In this document: in pieces, positions 1 to 14,307 of the stretch | Layout of the letters: each line of letters begins with the position of its first letter | How positions within the stretch are numbered: the first letter of the stretch is position 1 | Source: Rhizoctonia solani | Lineage: Eukaryota > Basidiomycota > Agaricomycetes > Cantharellales > Ceratobasidiaceae | DNA length: 64,000 nt | NCBI RefSeq assembly: GCF_016906535.1 | Contig: NC_057370.1 | Coordinates: 744,001-808,000 of the forward strand | Reading direction: 5' to 3' | Position numbers and translations under genes: made by a program | Notes under the pieces: generated by a model | The model's input: the letters and a program-made list of their open reading frames with translations, nothing else | Database searches by the model: none | Told to the model about the DNA's origin: nothing

Positions 1-530
1 GGAAATACTTTGTGGAGATGTGTACACGGCATTGATCGCCCTAACTGCTCGCCTTTAAGTTGCCGAAGCTGATTTGCATCTGAACTTGACCTGGTCTCGA
101 TTACGAACCACCGGGATCGAAGACCCTGTGGCCGTGTCCTCAAGAAGCTTGCCTCGGCCATCCTCCGCCAACCGCGCGTCCCTCACCTGAAGGAGAAGTC
201 CATAGCGGGTCAAATTGGTCTGGACATTGCTCAGTACTCAGGCATCGGCGACCGAAGTATTCTGGGGTATTTTTCATGATGGTGGGCTGAAAGACTGGTT
301 TCCGGCTTAATTTTGTAGGATTATCGGCTTCCGTTTCGTCAACGAGATGACCACGCTGAAATACCTCTGTTGCAAGATACTTCTTCCTTCAAACATAGGA
401 TCACTAAAACGTTGTATCTCTTATTACAGATGCCTCTGCGCGCGGTATATGGAGCTCGGAGGTCACGCCGAGCGGCGACAATGCGGAGGATACCTAATGT
501 AATTTGAGTATCCACCTCACATGGCTTGGG
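1..530. other. Intergenic / upstream of the ABC transporter
   Basis: No coding region, RNA gene or repeat could be supported here. The short open frames have no recognisable composition or motif. The 3' part is presumably promoter of the ABC transporter. The left end of the window may cut an intergenic region or the edge of an upstream gene; this cannot be decided. Confidence 0.5.
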
Positions 531-538
531 TATATAAA
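531..538 (+). promoter_or_regulatory. TATA box of the PDR-type ABC transporter
   Basis: The sequence TATATAAA lies about 45 bp upstream of the proposed ATG at 583. That is a usual place for a TATA element in a fungal gene with a very short 5' leader. Most other genes in the window lack such a clear element, which fits an inducible gene. Confidence 0.55.
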
Positions 539-582
539 ACAGGACGGTAGGAAGCTTATTCCTCAATCTCTTATCTCTTTTA

Positions 583-3500
583 ATGTCGTATCTCGACACC
601 AGCGACCCGCAGCGACCGGCCACGGCCGCATCCGATACAAACACGGCAGTAACCTCTCATGCTCCCTCGGATCACATCGAAATGAGCGAAGTTGTTAAGA
701 AACAGTCCAACGGTCATGGGTCTGTTAATGTAGAGGAGGCGCAGGCTCAGTTTCATGCGCTTGCACGGCGTCTCACTCGTCAAAGTACACAGCATAACGA
801 CAAATCTGGTGGCGACATCGAGAAGCAGGAAACATTTGACTTGCTCGAGTATCTTCGCACTACCTCGGGCAAGCAAGACGAAGCGGGGTTCGCCAAGAAG
901 CACGTCGGAGTCACGTTTGAGAACCTGCGGGTGACCGGTGTAGGAGGTGTCAAGATTTGTGAGCGTCTTATGAAATGTCACGATGCCTACGTTTGACTAA
1001 CTAACTGCGCTAAAGACGTTCGCACGTTTCCTGACGCAGTCAAGGAGTTCTTTCTGTCACCTTACTACCTTGCAAAAAGCCTAGTAGGTGGCCCATCGGC
1101 TGCTCCCAAAGCTATCTTACACTCTTTCAATGGTGCCGTACATCCGGGGGAAATGGTCTTAGTCCTTGGTCGCCCCGGTGCCGGGTGTTCATCATTCTTA
1201 AAGACGATCACCAACCAACGAGGTAGCTTTCTCTCTGTCGACGGGGATGTAAGATATGCTGGGTTCGATGCTCAAGAGTTTGGAAAACGTTATGCTGGCC
1301 AAGCAGCTTACAACATGGAAGGTATGCAAGGGTATTGTTTCAATCAGATACAAGTCTAACTTTCTGCTCAGACGATATTCACTACCCTCTTCTAAGCGTC
1401 GCTCAAACGTTGCAGTTTGCGTTGAAGCTCAAATCCCCGGGCCGGCTACTCCCAGAACAGACTAGGGCGGAGTTAAATGACGAGGTGCTTAGCACATTGT
1501 TGTCTATGCTCAACATTGCGCATACTCGCAATACCGTAGTTGGGAATGAGTTTGTGCGTGGCGTTTCGGGTGGAGAGCGCAAGCGTGTATCGATCGCTGA
1601 GATGATGGTGAGTGATATCATCATGAATAATTTGCTGGCTGCTAATACATGTCATCAGGCTTCTCGTGCTGTTGTATGTTCTTGGGACAACTCTACCCGA
1701 GGTCTCGATGCTTCCACTGCGCTAGACTACGCGAAGTCCCTCCGTATAATGACGGATATTTTTAAGCTCACCACCTTCGTCTCCCTTTACCAAGCTGGAG
1801 AGGGAATCTACGATCAATTTGATAAGGTACTGCTCATTGACGAAGGCCGCCAGGTTTACTTTGGACCTGCCAAGGAAGCCCGCGCATACATGCTCTCGCT
1901 CGGCTTCCGTAACATGCCACGTCAGACGACTGCCGACTATCTCACAGGTTGCACGGACCCAAATGAACGTGCATTTGCGGACGGTCGCTCAGCCGCAGAT
2001 GTCCCGTCGACTCCAGACCAGCTGGCTCAGGCGTTCCAACAGAGCAAATACTGGTCTAGGTTGGTAGCGGAGCGTCAAACCATGCAAGCCGAGTGGCAGG
2101 GAGAGGGAGACGACCCCTCCGGGACTAAAGGTCAGTTCTTACAAGCAAACAAAGAGGAGAAGCGCAAGCATGTGTCACGCAAGGACCCGCATACGGTCAG
2201 CTTTTTCGGTATGGTGAAGACATTGGTCTGGCGTCAATGGCTTTTGCAAATTCAGGATACAGTAAGCCACCTCCGAAACGTGCTTAAACCCTCACTAATT
2301 ATCTCTCTATAGTTCTCTATTTTTACCAGTTTTGCCACCTCTATCATAATTGCTCTTGTAGCAGGAAGTGTATTTCTCAACTTACCGGCTACCGCCGCTG
2401 GCGGATTCACTCGAGGTGGAGCGATGTTTAACGCCCTACTATTCAACGCGTTCAATGCGTTTAGTGAATTGGTGCGTGGTGATTGATAACGAACATTACA
2501 TTTACTTAACTAGTACTCTCAGCCGACTATGATGGGCGGTCGTCCGATCTTGTACAAGCAACTTTCTTACCGGTTCTATCGGGCCAGCGCGCTCTCTGTC
2601 GCACAGACTATTACAGACATTCCCCTGTCGTCCATTCGGGTGCTTTTATTCTCCATCATAGTGTACTTCATGTACGGTCTGGATCGTACCGCGGGGGCAT
2701 TTTTTACATTCTTCTTATTTATATACCTTACCTTTCTTGTGATGACCGCGTTCTTCCGCCTGGTAAGTAGCATTAATCACGGCGTTGTTTGCGATACTAA
2801 TATTTTCCTATGCAGATCGGTATTGTCTGCACTGGATATGAAATGGCATCTCGCTCCGCCGCGCTTATCATCACTTGCATGGTTTCATATTCTGGATATA
2901 TGATTCCAGTTCAAGCAATGAAACGATGGCTCTTTTGGATTTGGTACATGTAAGTAATGCGGTCGACCGCTGGAGCCATTTTCCCATCGTTTATGCGATT
3001 CCAGGAACCCTCTCAACTATGGATTTGGCGCATTAATGGCGAACGAGTTCTATCGAATCGATCTTCAGTGCGTTGGCACATACATTGTTCCTCGTAATGT
3101 TGGCAGCATCACGAAGTATCCCACCGAGCTCGGACCCAACCAGGCTTGTACTCTTGCGGGAGCGAGCCCAGGCCAACCACTCGTGGATGGAGATGCATAC
3201 ATCTGGGCTGGCTACCAGTACCGGAGGATCAAATATGGCGAAACTTTGGCATCCTTGTTCTGTTTTGGGTGGGTTTTGTGGTGCTGCAGATAATAGCTAT
3301 GGAGAAATTCCAGTGAGTAGCATATACTTACTCAGTTAAACTGCTAATAGTAACCTGGAACCTGCCAGACACGGGGCCAACGCGCGTGCAGTGACGATCT
3401 ACGCCAAGGAAAAGAAGGAGAATAAGGAACTTAATGAACGTCTTCATCAACGCAAGGCCGCAGGTCGCAAGAATGAAGACGATGGCGCTATCAGCGGTAC

Positions 3501-5573
3501 TACGACCACCAGCGGCAAGGCGTTTACATGGGAGAACCTCGATTACACTGTTCCTGTTCCGGGTGGCACACGTCAGCTCCTAAACAAGGTTTTTGGCTAC
3601 GTTAAACCTGGTACTTTAACTGCTCTTATGGGATCTTCCGGCGCCGGAAAGACAACGCTCCTGGACGTATTGGCCGGTCGCAAGACCATCGGAGTCATCC
3701 ACGGCGACGTGCTCATCGGCGGCCAACCCACTGGCGTTGCCTTCCAGCGTGGTACTGCCTACTGCGAGCAGCTTGATGTTCATGAATCTACAGCCACTGT
3801 TCGCGAGGCCCTACGTTTCTCTGCCTATTTGAGGCAGCCATATGAGGTCACCAAAGAAGAAAAGGACGCATACGTGGAAGAGGTTATTGCCCTGCTCGAG
3901 ATGGAGGACATCGCCGATGCTATGATTGGTCAGCCTGGCGTCGGCCTTGGCGTCGAAGCTCGCAAGCGTGTCACGATCGGTGTCGAGCTTGCTGCCAAGC
4001 CTCAGCTTCTACTCTTCCTAGATGAGCCTACCTCTGGCCTTGATGGCCAGTCCGCGTACAACATTGTCCGATTCCTGAAGAAGCTTGCTGCTGCTGGTCA
4101 GGCTATCTTGTGCACGATCCATCAACCCAATGCTCTGTTGTTCGAGCAGTTTGACAACCTACTCTTACTCCAGCGCGGTGGCGAATGCGTTTACTTTGGT
4201 CCCATCGGAAAGGATAGCCAGCACCTTGTGAGGTACCTGGCGGAACGTGGGGCTGAATGTCCTTCTGATGCAAACCCCGCTGAATATGTGCTCGAGGCAA
4301 TTGGTGCTGGCTCTCGCGACCGTATTGGACCGACTGATTGGGCTGAGCTCTGGCGTCAGAGCGCCAACTTTGAGCAGGTCAAACGCGAAATCCAGCATAT
4401 CAGGGCAGAGGCCGCACAACACCCCCCGGAGTCGGACCCGAAGGCCGACCAGGAATATGCTACTCCGTTCTTCTATCAGCTCAAGATCGTCTCGGAACGT
4501 ACGCTTACCGCCTTTTGGAGGCAGCCCGACTATGGATTCACTCGGCTATTCACGCACGGAGCTATCGCACTTATAACTTCTCTGACTTATTTGAATCTTG
4601 GAAACTCTACTCAAGATCTCCAGTACCGTGTGTTTGCTATCTTCCAGGCGAGCGTAATGCCAGCAATCATCATCTCGCAGGTGGAACCGATGTTCATCTT
4701 GGCCCGTATGATCTTTACTCGCGAGTCGTCGTCTCGGATGTACTCTCAGATCGTCTTTGCTCTTGGACAGCTGATGGCTGAGGTGCCGTACTCGTAAGTT
4801 CTGGTAGCTTATACTTCGCATTCTATTCACTAATCATCTTGTAGAATTATTTGCGCAGTGACATACTTCCTGCTGCTATATTACCCCGCCGGCTTTAACA
4901 CAGCATCGGATCGCGCGGGCTACCACTTTTTCATGATTCTGGCAACCGAGTTTTTCTCCGTCACTCTCGGTCAAATGTTGGCCGCCCTTACTCCTAGCGT
5001 GTACATTGCTTCGCTGCTGAATCCGTTCCTACTGGTTGTTGTGAGTTATAACTACCTTCCCTTTGTCTACGAGGACTTCAAACTTACCGCCTATAATCAG
5101 TTCTCCTTGTTTTGCGGTGTCTCAATCCCTAAGCCCTCGATGCCAGCATTTTGGCGTGCTTGGTTATACCAACTTGATCCCTTCACCCGGCTCATTTCCG
5201 GTTTGGTCACCACCGAACTGCACGGACTCCCAATCATTTGTACAGAAAATGAGTTCTCGGTATTCCAGCCTCCATCGGGCGAGAGTTGCCTGCAGTGGGC
5301 TGGTGATTTCGTGAACGCAACTGTGGGATATCTTGACAATCCAGATGCTACATCTGACTGTACGTCGTTACGCTTTCTGCATCTTTGAAACCTAGGCTAA
5401 TTCAGGATCACAGGCGTTATTGTCCTTATTCTCTGGGCGACGACTTTTATGCCGGACTCGAGATCAAGTTTGACGACCGCTGGAGAGAGCTTGGTATTAT
5501 GCTTGCTTTTATTGGTTTCAACATTATCATTACTTTAGCTGCCTCCAAGTTTTTCAGATTTGCTAAGAGATAG
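583..5573 (+). CDS. PDR-type (ABCG, full-size) multidrug ABC transporter
   Basis: Full-length pleiotropic-drug-resistance pump with the order NBD1-TMD1-NBD2-TMD2, expected in the plasma membrane and exporting hydrophobic toxicants by ATP hydrolysis. NBD1 has the degenerate fungal PDR Walker A GRPGAGCSS (Cys where the Lys should be, about 1171) and signature VSGGERKR (about 1563). NBD2 has canonical GSSGAGKTT (about 3631) and LFLDEPTSGLDG (about 4014), while its signature is degenerate (GLGVEARKR). This asymmetry between the two sites is typical of the family. The start MSYLDTSDP gives the usual acidic N-terminal extension; the stop follows FFRFAKR. About ten short introns are needed, for example 959-1014, 1321-1372 and 1606-1657. 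A frame break near 3225 sits in the extracellular loop before the TM segment starting IWRNFGIL; adding one G to the GG run restores frame. Probably a base-call error, so the gene is likely functional. Substrate unknown. Confidence 0.93.
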
Positions 5574-6552
5574 CTCCTTAGTATTCAAACCCCCAATCTC
5601 TCCTTTATACAATACGTTTTGTCTTTCGACAATATAATCATTGTTGCCAATCAATGTTGGAGATTTCCCAATACATGTCACTATCAAATATTTAAATGTG
5701 TCCATGTGCTATCGAAGAGCATTTGCTTAAGGCGCGAAAGTACTGTTGGGCGCCATCAGAGAATACGCTCCTTGCGCTCCTCTTTGATCATCTCGCTCTT
5801 TGACAACACTACTGGTGGGCACTTGCCAACTTGATTTAAACGTTTAGTTCTGTGGTGATCTGTGATCACGCTTGAGGGCGGTAGCGACTATAGCTGTAGT
5901 ATCCCCTTTAGTAGCCGATTACGAAAGTACTTCCACGAGATTGAGTCCTTGCTAACCTTCAGTACCAGGCTAGTAGAGCTCTGACTGATATCAATACTCC
6001 GGGCTATCTTTTAAGGAGTTTCCGTACCTTTAATTGACACAGTGGAAGCAGACGGTGTTCGGATTGCAAATCTCAAGTCCTCGTATCGGTCATGATTCAT
6101 ACCACTAATATCGCAGCATTGGCACCGCTCCTAATCGTGTAGCTCCGACAAATGAATTGAGTATTAAGTCAGTAACATATAAATACATATCAGTTCGGTA
6201 CACAACAGATTCTGACAGGAAGATCCAAGGAAGGTGTATACGTATACCCCAAATTCAGTTGTTTCTCATATTGCCCTAATTCTATGGCAGGAAGTGTGTG
6301 TAACCACGTCGATCGATACTTATGATTCGCTGCTCGACGGACCTAGCAAACGGTCGACGATAATAACTCTAAAATGGATCCTGAATTAACTATAGGCTAA
6401 GTCAGATAGGGCCCCCCTGTCATCAAAACCATACGTCACCTCGATCTGGTACCATACGTAGATGATGAATCATCGGCCCATACATCGGCCGCCACCACGG
6501 GCTGCGGATATATGACCGGAGTTCACTTGTCCTTTGGGGTGCTGGCTCCCCC
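5574..6552. other. Intergenic region between ABC transporter and AlkB-like gene
   Basis: Roughly 1 kb, AT-richer than the genes, with only short chance open frames. It must hold the 3' end of the ABC transporter and the promoter of the AlkB-like gene. No repeat, tRNA or conserved motif was recognised. Confidence 0.5.
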
Positions 6553-7572
6553 ATGTCCAAACGCAGGTTACAGACTACTTCGACCTCTCAAACCCAGGCC
6601 AAGAGGCCTAAAACAACGCAATCGCAAGTGGATCGACTATTCAAGCAGTTCCAGCCTGACGTTGAATTTTCGACCAAATACAAAATCGAACTGGAAGGCG
6701 CGGATGTATACTATAAAGAAGACGTATGTTTTCAGTTTCTCATTTTTGCTTGCAGTCCTCAACTTTGGGCTCCAAGTTTATTCCGTCCGAAACGGCTGAT
6801 CAGTGGTACGAGGAGTTGAATACTTTAGATACGTGTAAGTTGCCTTCTAAAGACTAGAATAGCCAGTATCACTTAATGTCGTTGTTTTTACAGGGTATCG
6901 GCCTACTCTCAAGGTCTACGGGAAGGATGTAATTCAGAGCCGTTTGATTGCCGGTACGCCTCGTTCAGTTGATGGCCCCATTTACATATTCGACTTACTT
7001 TGAAACGTAGCTTATGCGACAGACCCACGACTGACTGTAAAGTATTCTGGACATCCGGTCATACTACACACTGAATACCCTCCTACACTCCGAAAAATAC
7101 AAGACCAGGTGGAGGAGCAACTGGGGGTAACTTTTAATCATGTCATGCTAAACAAGTATGAAGATGGTAGTGTGTATATTGGGAAGCATAGTGACACTAA
7201 AGAGAATAAGGTGAGATAAATATATTGTATGATCGACTTATTTGCATCAGATATACATATTCATCACATTGTTACTAGGTCATAGCGAGTGTCAGTCTAG
7301 GTGCAGTCAGGACCTTCATTATGTCACCCAAATCTGCCGGTCGTAACAAAGGTAGTAAATCAAAGACGGTGGAAGCTAAACGCTTGGACCTTGCGAATGG
7401 CAGTCTGGTTGTGATGCAAGGTCAAACACAGGACAATTGGAAGGTCAGTTGGATAACATCGTTTGCTTGGGTGTGCTGTTTAATTGGTTGATTGCAGCAT
7501 GAAATCCCCAAGCAGCCAAAGATAACCGAGGGACGAATATCCTTGACTTTTCGCCAGCTCATTAACCAATAA
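6553..7572 (+). CDS. AlkB-like 2-oxoglutarate/Fe(II) dioxygenase (ALKBH2/3 type)
   Basis: Predicted nucleic-acid demethylase that removes alkyl groups (such as 1-methyladenine, 3-methylcytosine) by oxidation with Fe(II) and 2-oxoglutarate. Seen in the sequence: the Fe-binding H-x-D in YIGKHSDTKEN (about 7177), the second histidine in WKHEIPKQPK, and the C-terminal GRISLTFRQL, whose arginines bind 2-oxoglutarate and substrate in ALKBH2/3. The block DGSVYIGKHSD is typical of the nuclear ALKBH2/3 branch. The start MSKRRLQTT is followed by a basic segment with a possible nuclear signal (AKRPKTTQ). Five or six short introns are required; the first begins at the GTATGT after YYKED (about 6724). The protein ends RQLINQ. 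Length about 255 aa, normal for the family. DNA versus RNA preference cannot be read from the sequence. Confidence 0.85.
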
Positions 7573-7752
7573 GGACCCATGATCATATTTTGATTTGTAC
7601 TATTATAGTTTGCCTACCAAGGAATAATTGCTCGAACTAATGTATTTTGATCCAACCTGTTTGGGATGCGAGATGTTCCATAAGCGCCGAGCCAAACAAC
7701 TAACACCCACTTGCAAATTCATTGTTTACCTTTCCATCTTAACCTTCAAAAT

Positions 7753-9426
<1,674 letters not shown>

Positions 9427-9688
9427 GTTGATGCAATCAGAGGTCTCGTATTTCCGTGCTGTACATGCTCGCTCTACTCTTCACCAAAACAATATGTAGC
9501 CAAACCGGCAGCACTTCACATCGCGGGACTTATCTGTAATAAAAATTGTATTGCACGAGCACGACATCACTCCTATAGATACATCAAACGAGGAATACTT
9601 CTTTGCATTTAAAACCGAATCACGCGGCAATATAATCATTCATAAACCAGTTCTCCAAAATCCCTCCTGAAAGTCCTGCACCATCCAA

Positions 9689-11567
9689 CTAAGCAAACAA
9701 ACGCTTGGTATAAGAGTTTAATCCATGAACACCACCCTCCAATTGGGCGCTGGCGGTTCGACACTCGAAACGAACCGATCCCTTACGCACACCATCCTGC
9801 AGTAGTTGGACACTTGGGGTTCCAATGTCCTGGAGCGAATGTTGAAGACCGGTGTGGAGGTATGGAAGGAACTTTTGAATGGACCTATTCGATCCCCACG
9901 ATCCGTTAAGTTACCCATCCCACATGGGTATCTATTTGACTGTACTCACCCCTTGTCTTGAACGTCACCGGATACGCCCTGCGCGACTTTGATGGCTGAT
10001 GACTCGGAGAAGTAACGGCTTGTAGCTGCGTTTTCGTGGACGTTCGATCCAACCTTGGACTTGGAGGCTCCATTGAGTTTAGACGAGCTCGCTGCCGAGC
10101 CAGGCTTAGCTTTGCCTTGCTCCATTGCCTCCTACATGAGTAAGATACGTCAGATCACGTCAGAGCGCGACAAGAAATATACCTACAATGCTACCCATTC
10201 CGCGGTAGGCCTTAACACGCTTGCCCTCGTGGTAGAAGTATTCACCGGGAGCTTCGGTAGTACCAGCCAACAGACCACCCATCATGACAGCGCCAGCGCC
10301 CAGAGCCAAGGCCTTGACGACATGTCCAACATTGCTAATACCGCCATCAGCGATTACGGGGACGCCAAACCGGTTCGCAAACTCGGCGACCGCATACACC
10401 GCTGTAGCCTGAGGACGACCGCAAGCCATGACTTCTTGAGTAATGCAAATGGATCCTGAACCCATGCCCACGCGGAGACCATCTGCACCAGCGGCGATAA
10501 GGTTCGCAGCTTGTTCGCGGGTGACGACGTTGCCAGCAATGACCTCGAGCTTGGGATGAGTCTCCTTGATCCATTTGATCATCTCAATCTGATAGATCGA
10601 GTTGCCCTGGCTCGAGTCCAAAACGACAATGTCTAGTCCGGCATCGACAAGAAGTTTAAGGCGGTCTCTGTCAGCGGGACGAGTCCCGATAGCAGCAGCA
10701 CTGTACAGCTGCTTCGTCTCCGGATTCTTGCTCGCGAGCGGGTAGTTTTGGTTTTTGAGCAAATCCGAGCGAGCAAGTAACGAAACGAGGTGGCCTTCTT
10801 TGTCAACCAAAGGAAGTTTGCCTTTCTTGGAGGTTCGAAGAAGTTCATTTGCTTCAGCAAGAGTAGTGCCTGCCGGCGCAGTCGTAAGGTTCGTAGTCAT
10901 AACTTCTGACAAGAGAACATCCGGCGATTCAAACTGAATGTCGCGAGCAGTCACGAGGCCCAGGAGCTTGCCGTTGAGTGCACCAGTATCTAAAAGCCCG
11001 TCAGACGGGACGTAATATAAAGCGAATATAAAATAAACCTACCCGTAATAGGAATACCACAGAAGCCAAGTCGCTCCTTGATCTCAAGGACATCGGAAAC
11101 GTGGTTGCTGGGTGCGAGAACCACGGGGTCCGAGATGAAACCATTCTCGTGTCGCTTTACGGCTCGGACCATTGCAGCTTGTGATTCGGCGGATTGATTG
11201 TGGTGAATGACACCAATACCTCCTAGGAGCTGCCAGAGAGGTATTCAGCTATGCCTGAGTGGTGCTACCATGAGCATACATACCGCCATGCTAATAGCCA
11301 TCTCTTTCTCAGTCACGGTATCCATAGGGCTACTCATAAATGGGGTCTTGAGGGTCACGTTACGAGTGACTCGGCTCTCAGTGATAACCTCGCCGGCTGG
11401 GAAGTCGATTTTGCCCGGCAAGACCAGGAAATCATTATATGTCAAACCACCTCGGACTTTGGAGTCGAGAGTTCGGAGACAGAGAGTCCATCCCGGTTAT
11501 TGTACGTATCGAGCTCACGGAGAGCATCCTTGGGGTCGAGGTAAGTAGCCTTAATCGTGGTGGGCAT
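9689..11567 (-). CDS. IMD: Inosine-5'-monophosphate dehydrogenase (IMPDH)
   Basis: Catalyses the NAD-dependent oxidation of IMP to XMP, the committed step of GMP synthesis. Order: N-terminal barrel start ([12 protein letters not shown]), two CBS repeats inserted in the barrel (around [10 protein letters not shown] and [11 protein letters not shown]), then the catalytic half with GNVVTREQA, the active-site loop [12 protein letters not shown] with its cysteine, the IMP-binding block VIADGGISN, and the flap KAYRGMGSI joined to [11 protein letters not shown]. The C-terminus ends SYTKRLFA. Start ATG 11567 gives [13 protein letters not shown] frame break occurs near 11469: the frame reading SVSEL must shift to reach [13 protein letters not shown]. 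One extra C (CTC CTC) restores it and no intron fits, so it is probably an assembly error. Four or so introns. IMPDH is the mycophenolic-acid target in fungi; no resistance residue was assessed. Confidence 0.92.
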
Positions 11568-12121
11568 GTAGTAGTCGAGGTGTAAGAGTGGTGGAGAAGA
11601 GAGAAGATTAAAAGCTGAGTAGTATCCGGGGCAGGTGACTTTATACTTGCGGAAGCGTGAAAGATGTGAGGATAGGGCCCGGTCCTCTCTAGTTCTAATT
11701 TGGTAAAATAAATTTGAGTTGCTGACACACGAGTCTAAGCATAAGCGCCGGCTACCTATCTTATCTAGGCCTTGTTGATTCAGAAGGCTCGCTAGAACCG
11801 TGGCTAGTCATGCGAAAAAATCGCCAAAACGATATCATATCCAGCCGAACTTCAACCAATTCGGTTTAAGAGTGCTTAGTTGGACAATCCGACCTTGAAA
11901 GGTTAAGTTATGGGGAATAGTTGAGCAGATACAAGGGTGTCTGGGAGGCCGGCTGATACTGTGACGTATCTCACTCAATGAAAGACTTTGACTTTTTGAC
12001 AAAATGTCTGTGTGCCCCAGGTGGTGATTGGTGGTGGTTCTTGAGAAAACATCACGTGGGTAATGGTTTCTTAACACAATGACATAATCGATCCTTCCTC
12101 GATCCCACCACGACCAGTAAC
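11568..12121. other. Divergent promoter region between IMPDH and BIG1-like gene
   Basis: 554 bp separate the two start codons. Apart from the IMPDH TATA element nothing specific was recognised. The BIG1-like gene has no clear TATA box. Confidence 0.5.
11639..11645 (-). promoter_or_regulatory. TATA-like element of IMPDH
   Basis: Read on the minus strand the sequence is GTATAAAGT, about 72 bp upstream of the IMPDH ATG. Position and sequence suit a TATA box; there is no other support. Confidence 0.4.
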
Positions 12122-13128
12122 ATGTTTAAGTCATCAGTGGTTGCGAGCGCTGTTCTCTTGTCTGGGTTCGCCAACGCGTTTTACGACTCGGTACCGTTTT
12201 TGGCATGGTCCAATCACCCGTAAGTGGCTTTTATTGATATATATCTTGGTTGTCTGAGCCCAGTCCACCGCAGCTCCCTCGTCATCGACGCACTAATGGA
12301 GCAAAACCCAACGGTGCCATCTCATGCACAGATTCTCAACTCTCTGATGAGCACTGACGAGCTATGCTCGCTCGACGCCATGATCGTGATTGGACAACCG
12401 GGCGTCAGTAAATATATCAACTTACAATCATTTGCGCTGACGTCGGTTTGTAGTTGCACGCCAATAAACTCTCGTCTCTACCCCATAAATCGCATTTGAA
12501 AACGCGATTGCAACAAGCCCCGGCCAAAGTCCACTTCCCGTACATTCCAGCTCCAGCGTCCCTGAGACAGATGTTGTTGCTCGTGACGTTGCCGCATTGT
12601 GTGGATTTGCGGCAGATGAATGGTCGCTCGGAAGCTCCTACCACGGAACCTCGAAGCGTGTTATTTATTTCGATTTACCAGAGTCAACTGAGAAGTTTTG
12701 GAGCTCGGATGGTAAGTCTACTCTGTTTAGGCTATAGGACTCTTATTTGACTCGTTTATCAGACGAGACCTCGAGCAAAATCTTGATCAATCATCTCCCA
12801 GTTCAACTCTTACGCCATTTTCTTGTCCGGTACCTCGAGCTCAGTTTCGACCCTTGTTACCAAACGCCAGCAACCAAACTCCCTTAGTCGCCCCAACTTT
12901 GTTGATCAACCTCATACTATTACCACTTTCGCCAACGCAACTCTCCCTACTGGTGGTATCCTTGCTCGCTATCAACTTCTCACCCCAGGTCTCTTGACTG
13001 CTCTGATCATTGCTTTCGGGCTCCTCATTCCGCTGCTCATGGTTGGAATCAACGCCCTAGCTGGTATTCAGAGCCCTCTCCGCACTGAATCGCCCAAGGG
13101 GCCCAGTCTGGAGAAAAAGAACCAGTAG
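12122..13128 (+). CDS. BIG1: BIG1/VOA1-like ER membrane protein (V-ATPase accessory S1-like)
   Basis: Probable type I membrane protein of the secretory pathway. A signal peptide begins MFKSSVVASAVLLSG. The lumenal part follows, then a C-terminal transmembrane helix (TALIIAFGLLIPLLMVGI) preceded by YQLLTPG and followed by NALAGIQSP. This C-terminal signature is shared by fungal Big1 (needed for beta-1,6-glucan in the wall) and the Voa1/ATP6AP1 V-ATPase assembly factors, which I cannot separate here. About three introns (first after AWSNHP at about 12220). Two frame breaks: near 12560 (one more C in the CCC run leads into ETDVVARDVAALCG) and near 12800 (LINHL must shift to reach FNSYAIFLSG). 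Either both are base-call errors or the gene is damaged; conservation on both sides favours the former. Confidence 0.6.
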
Positions 13129-14222
13129 AAGGTGGCATTTCCTGGTTGAGGTTTGGGAGGTAGTTTGATGTATGATAATGTGTGGACTTCAATTATCGAG
13201 TAATCGATGGTGGATATATTTTAAAGCTTAATGTCATGAGAACTTCCCGCGTGATTCAAGGAGCACGTCCGACCGTATTCCGTAATATAATGTGACAACG
13301 TCTTTCAGTCCTGGGGGTATCTCCGGAACTATTTCGTTTCCCGCTATCAAGTTGACAGGTTATCATTTGCGAGAAGTAATTTCATGATGCTGGGTCAGGC
13401 CTTAATAAAACCAGACGACCTTGAGAGCTGCACGATGTTGTTCGGCGAAACTAATTTTCAAAGTATACGTGGGTATGTTACTGTCGCTCCTAAGCGATCT
13501 CTCCAGAAGTACATAATACGATTAAATTTTGTGTTGCTCGAAACGTTGACCACACCTAGAATAACCCCATCTATCCATATTGTCGCCCAGCGCTTACTTT
13601 CCAAACCAGAGCCTGCAACTTGAATCGACCGCGCCTTCATTACATTATAATGGCGGTACGGAGCGACACCATTCGTATCTTCGGTGCAGAAGCTTTCATT
13701 AACCTTATCTGAAGCTTACTCTTACTTGGCTTTGACGTGCAAAGCTTCACTTACTCGGAGACCCATCGGGTAAATTTACATAAGCTCCAGAGCCTGCACG
13801 TGAGCCACCTGACTCTACGTGCTACCACCGAGAAGGCGGCCGGTACGGAGATTGAACTATATTTCAGGTACCGGAGTATCTCATCCATCTACCGACTTTG
13901 AATCGAGGCAGCCTGTGGCCGGGACTGTGCTGTCGGCGCCATTTCGGGCTCGACTAGAACGGCTAACTAGACTCTGTCAAATATCTTCGGAACTACTCAT
14001 CGAAGTCTTCTATCCTATCATACACGCGCCCAGCCCACGCCCAGGATCTTTCCAAAAATACAGTCTTGTGACCCCGTCGCTTGGCTGGTTCCTAAGAAGG
14101 TAATTTTAGAATGACCACCTGAACATGACTGTAATTTGCGACTAGGATACAAAGCGATGACTGTACCTTAGACTATCTTTTTTCAAATAAAGTATACCGG
14201 GAATTTACCGAGCACAGAGTTG
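13129..14222. other. Intergenic region upstream of GH7
   Basis: About 1.1 kb with small open frames (for example 13384-13623 and 13819-14103) that lack convincing composition or splice context. It holds the upstream region of the GH7 gene. I could not reliably recognise binding sites for cellulase regulators. Confidence 0.5.
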
Positions 14223-14230
14223 TATAAAAA
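14223..14230 (+). promoter_or_regulatory. TATA box of the GH7 cellobiohydrolase gene
   Basis: TATAAAAA lies 85 bp before the ATG at 14308, followed by a pyrimidine-rich leader. Strong TATA boxes are common in highly expressed, inducible fungal cellulase genes. Confidence 0.6.
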
Positions 14231-14307
14231 TTGCTGGTCTGAAACGATGAACTGCATCGGTTCTCTACCCGGTTCAGCTCCTGCTCCTCTCTCATACTTG
14301 GCCAACC

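Noticed and set aside
1335..2312. Uninterrupted 325-aa frame in the ABC transporter taken as a single exon
   Set aside because: It reads through at least one in-frame intron (about 1606-1657, GTGAGT...CATCAG) and part of another; removing these restores the usual NBD1 sequence around the signature and Walker B.
13384..14103. Small open frames between BIG1-like gene and GH7 as separate genes
   Set aside because: 79 and 94 aa, no signal peptide, no splice partners, no conserved pattern.
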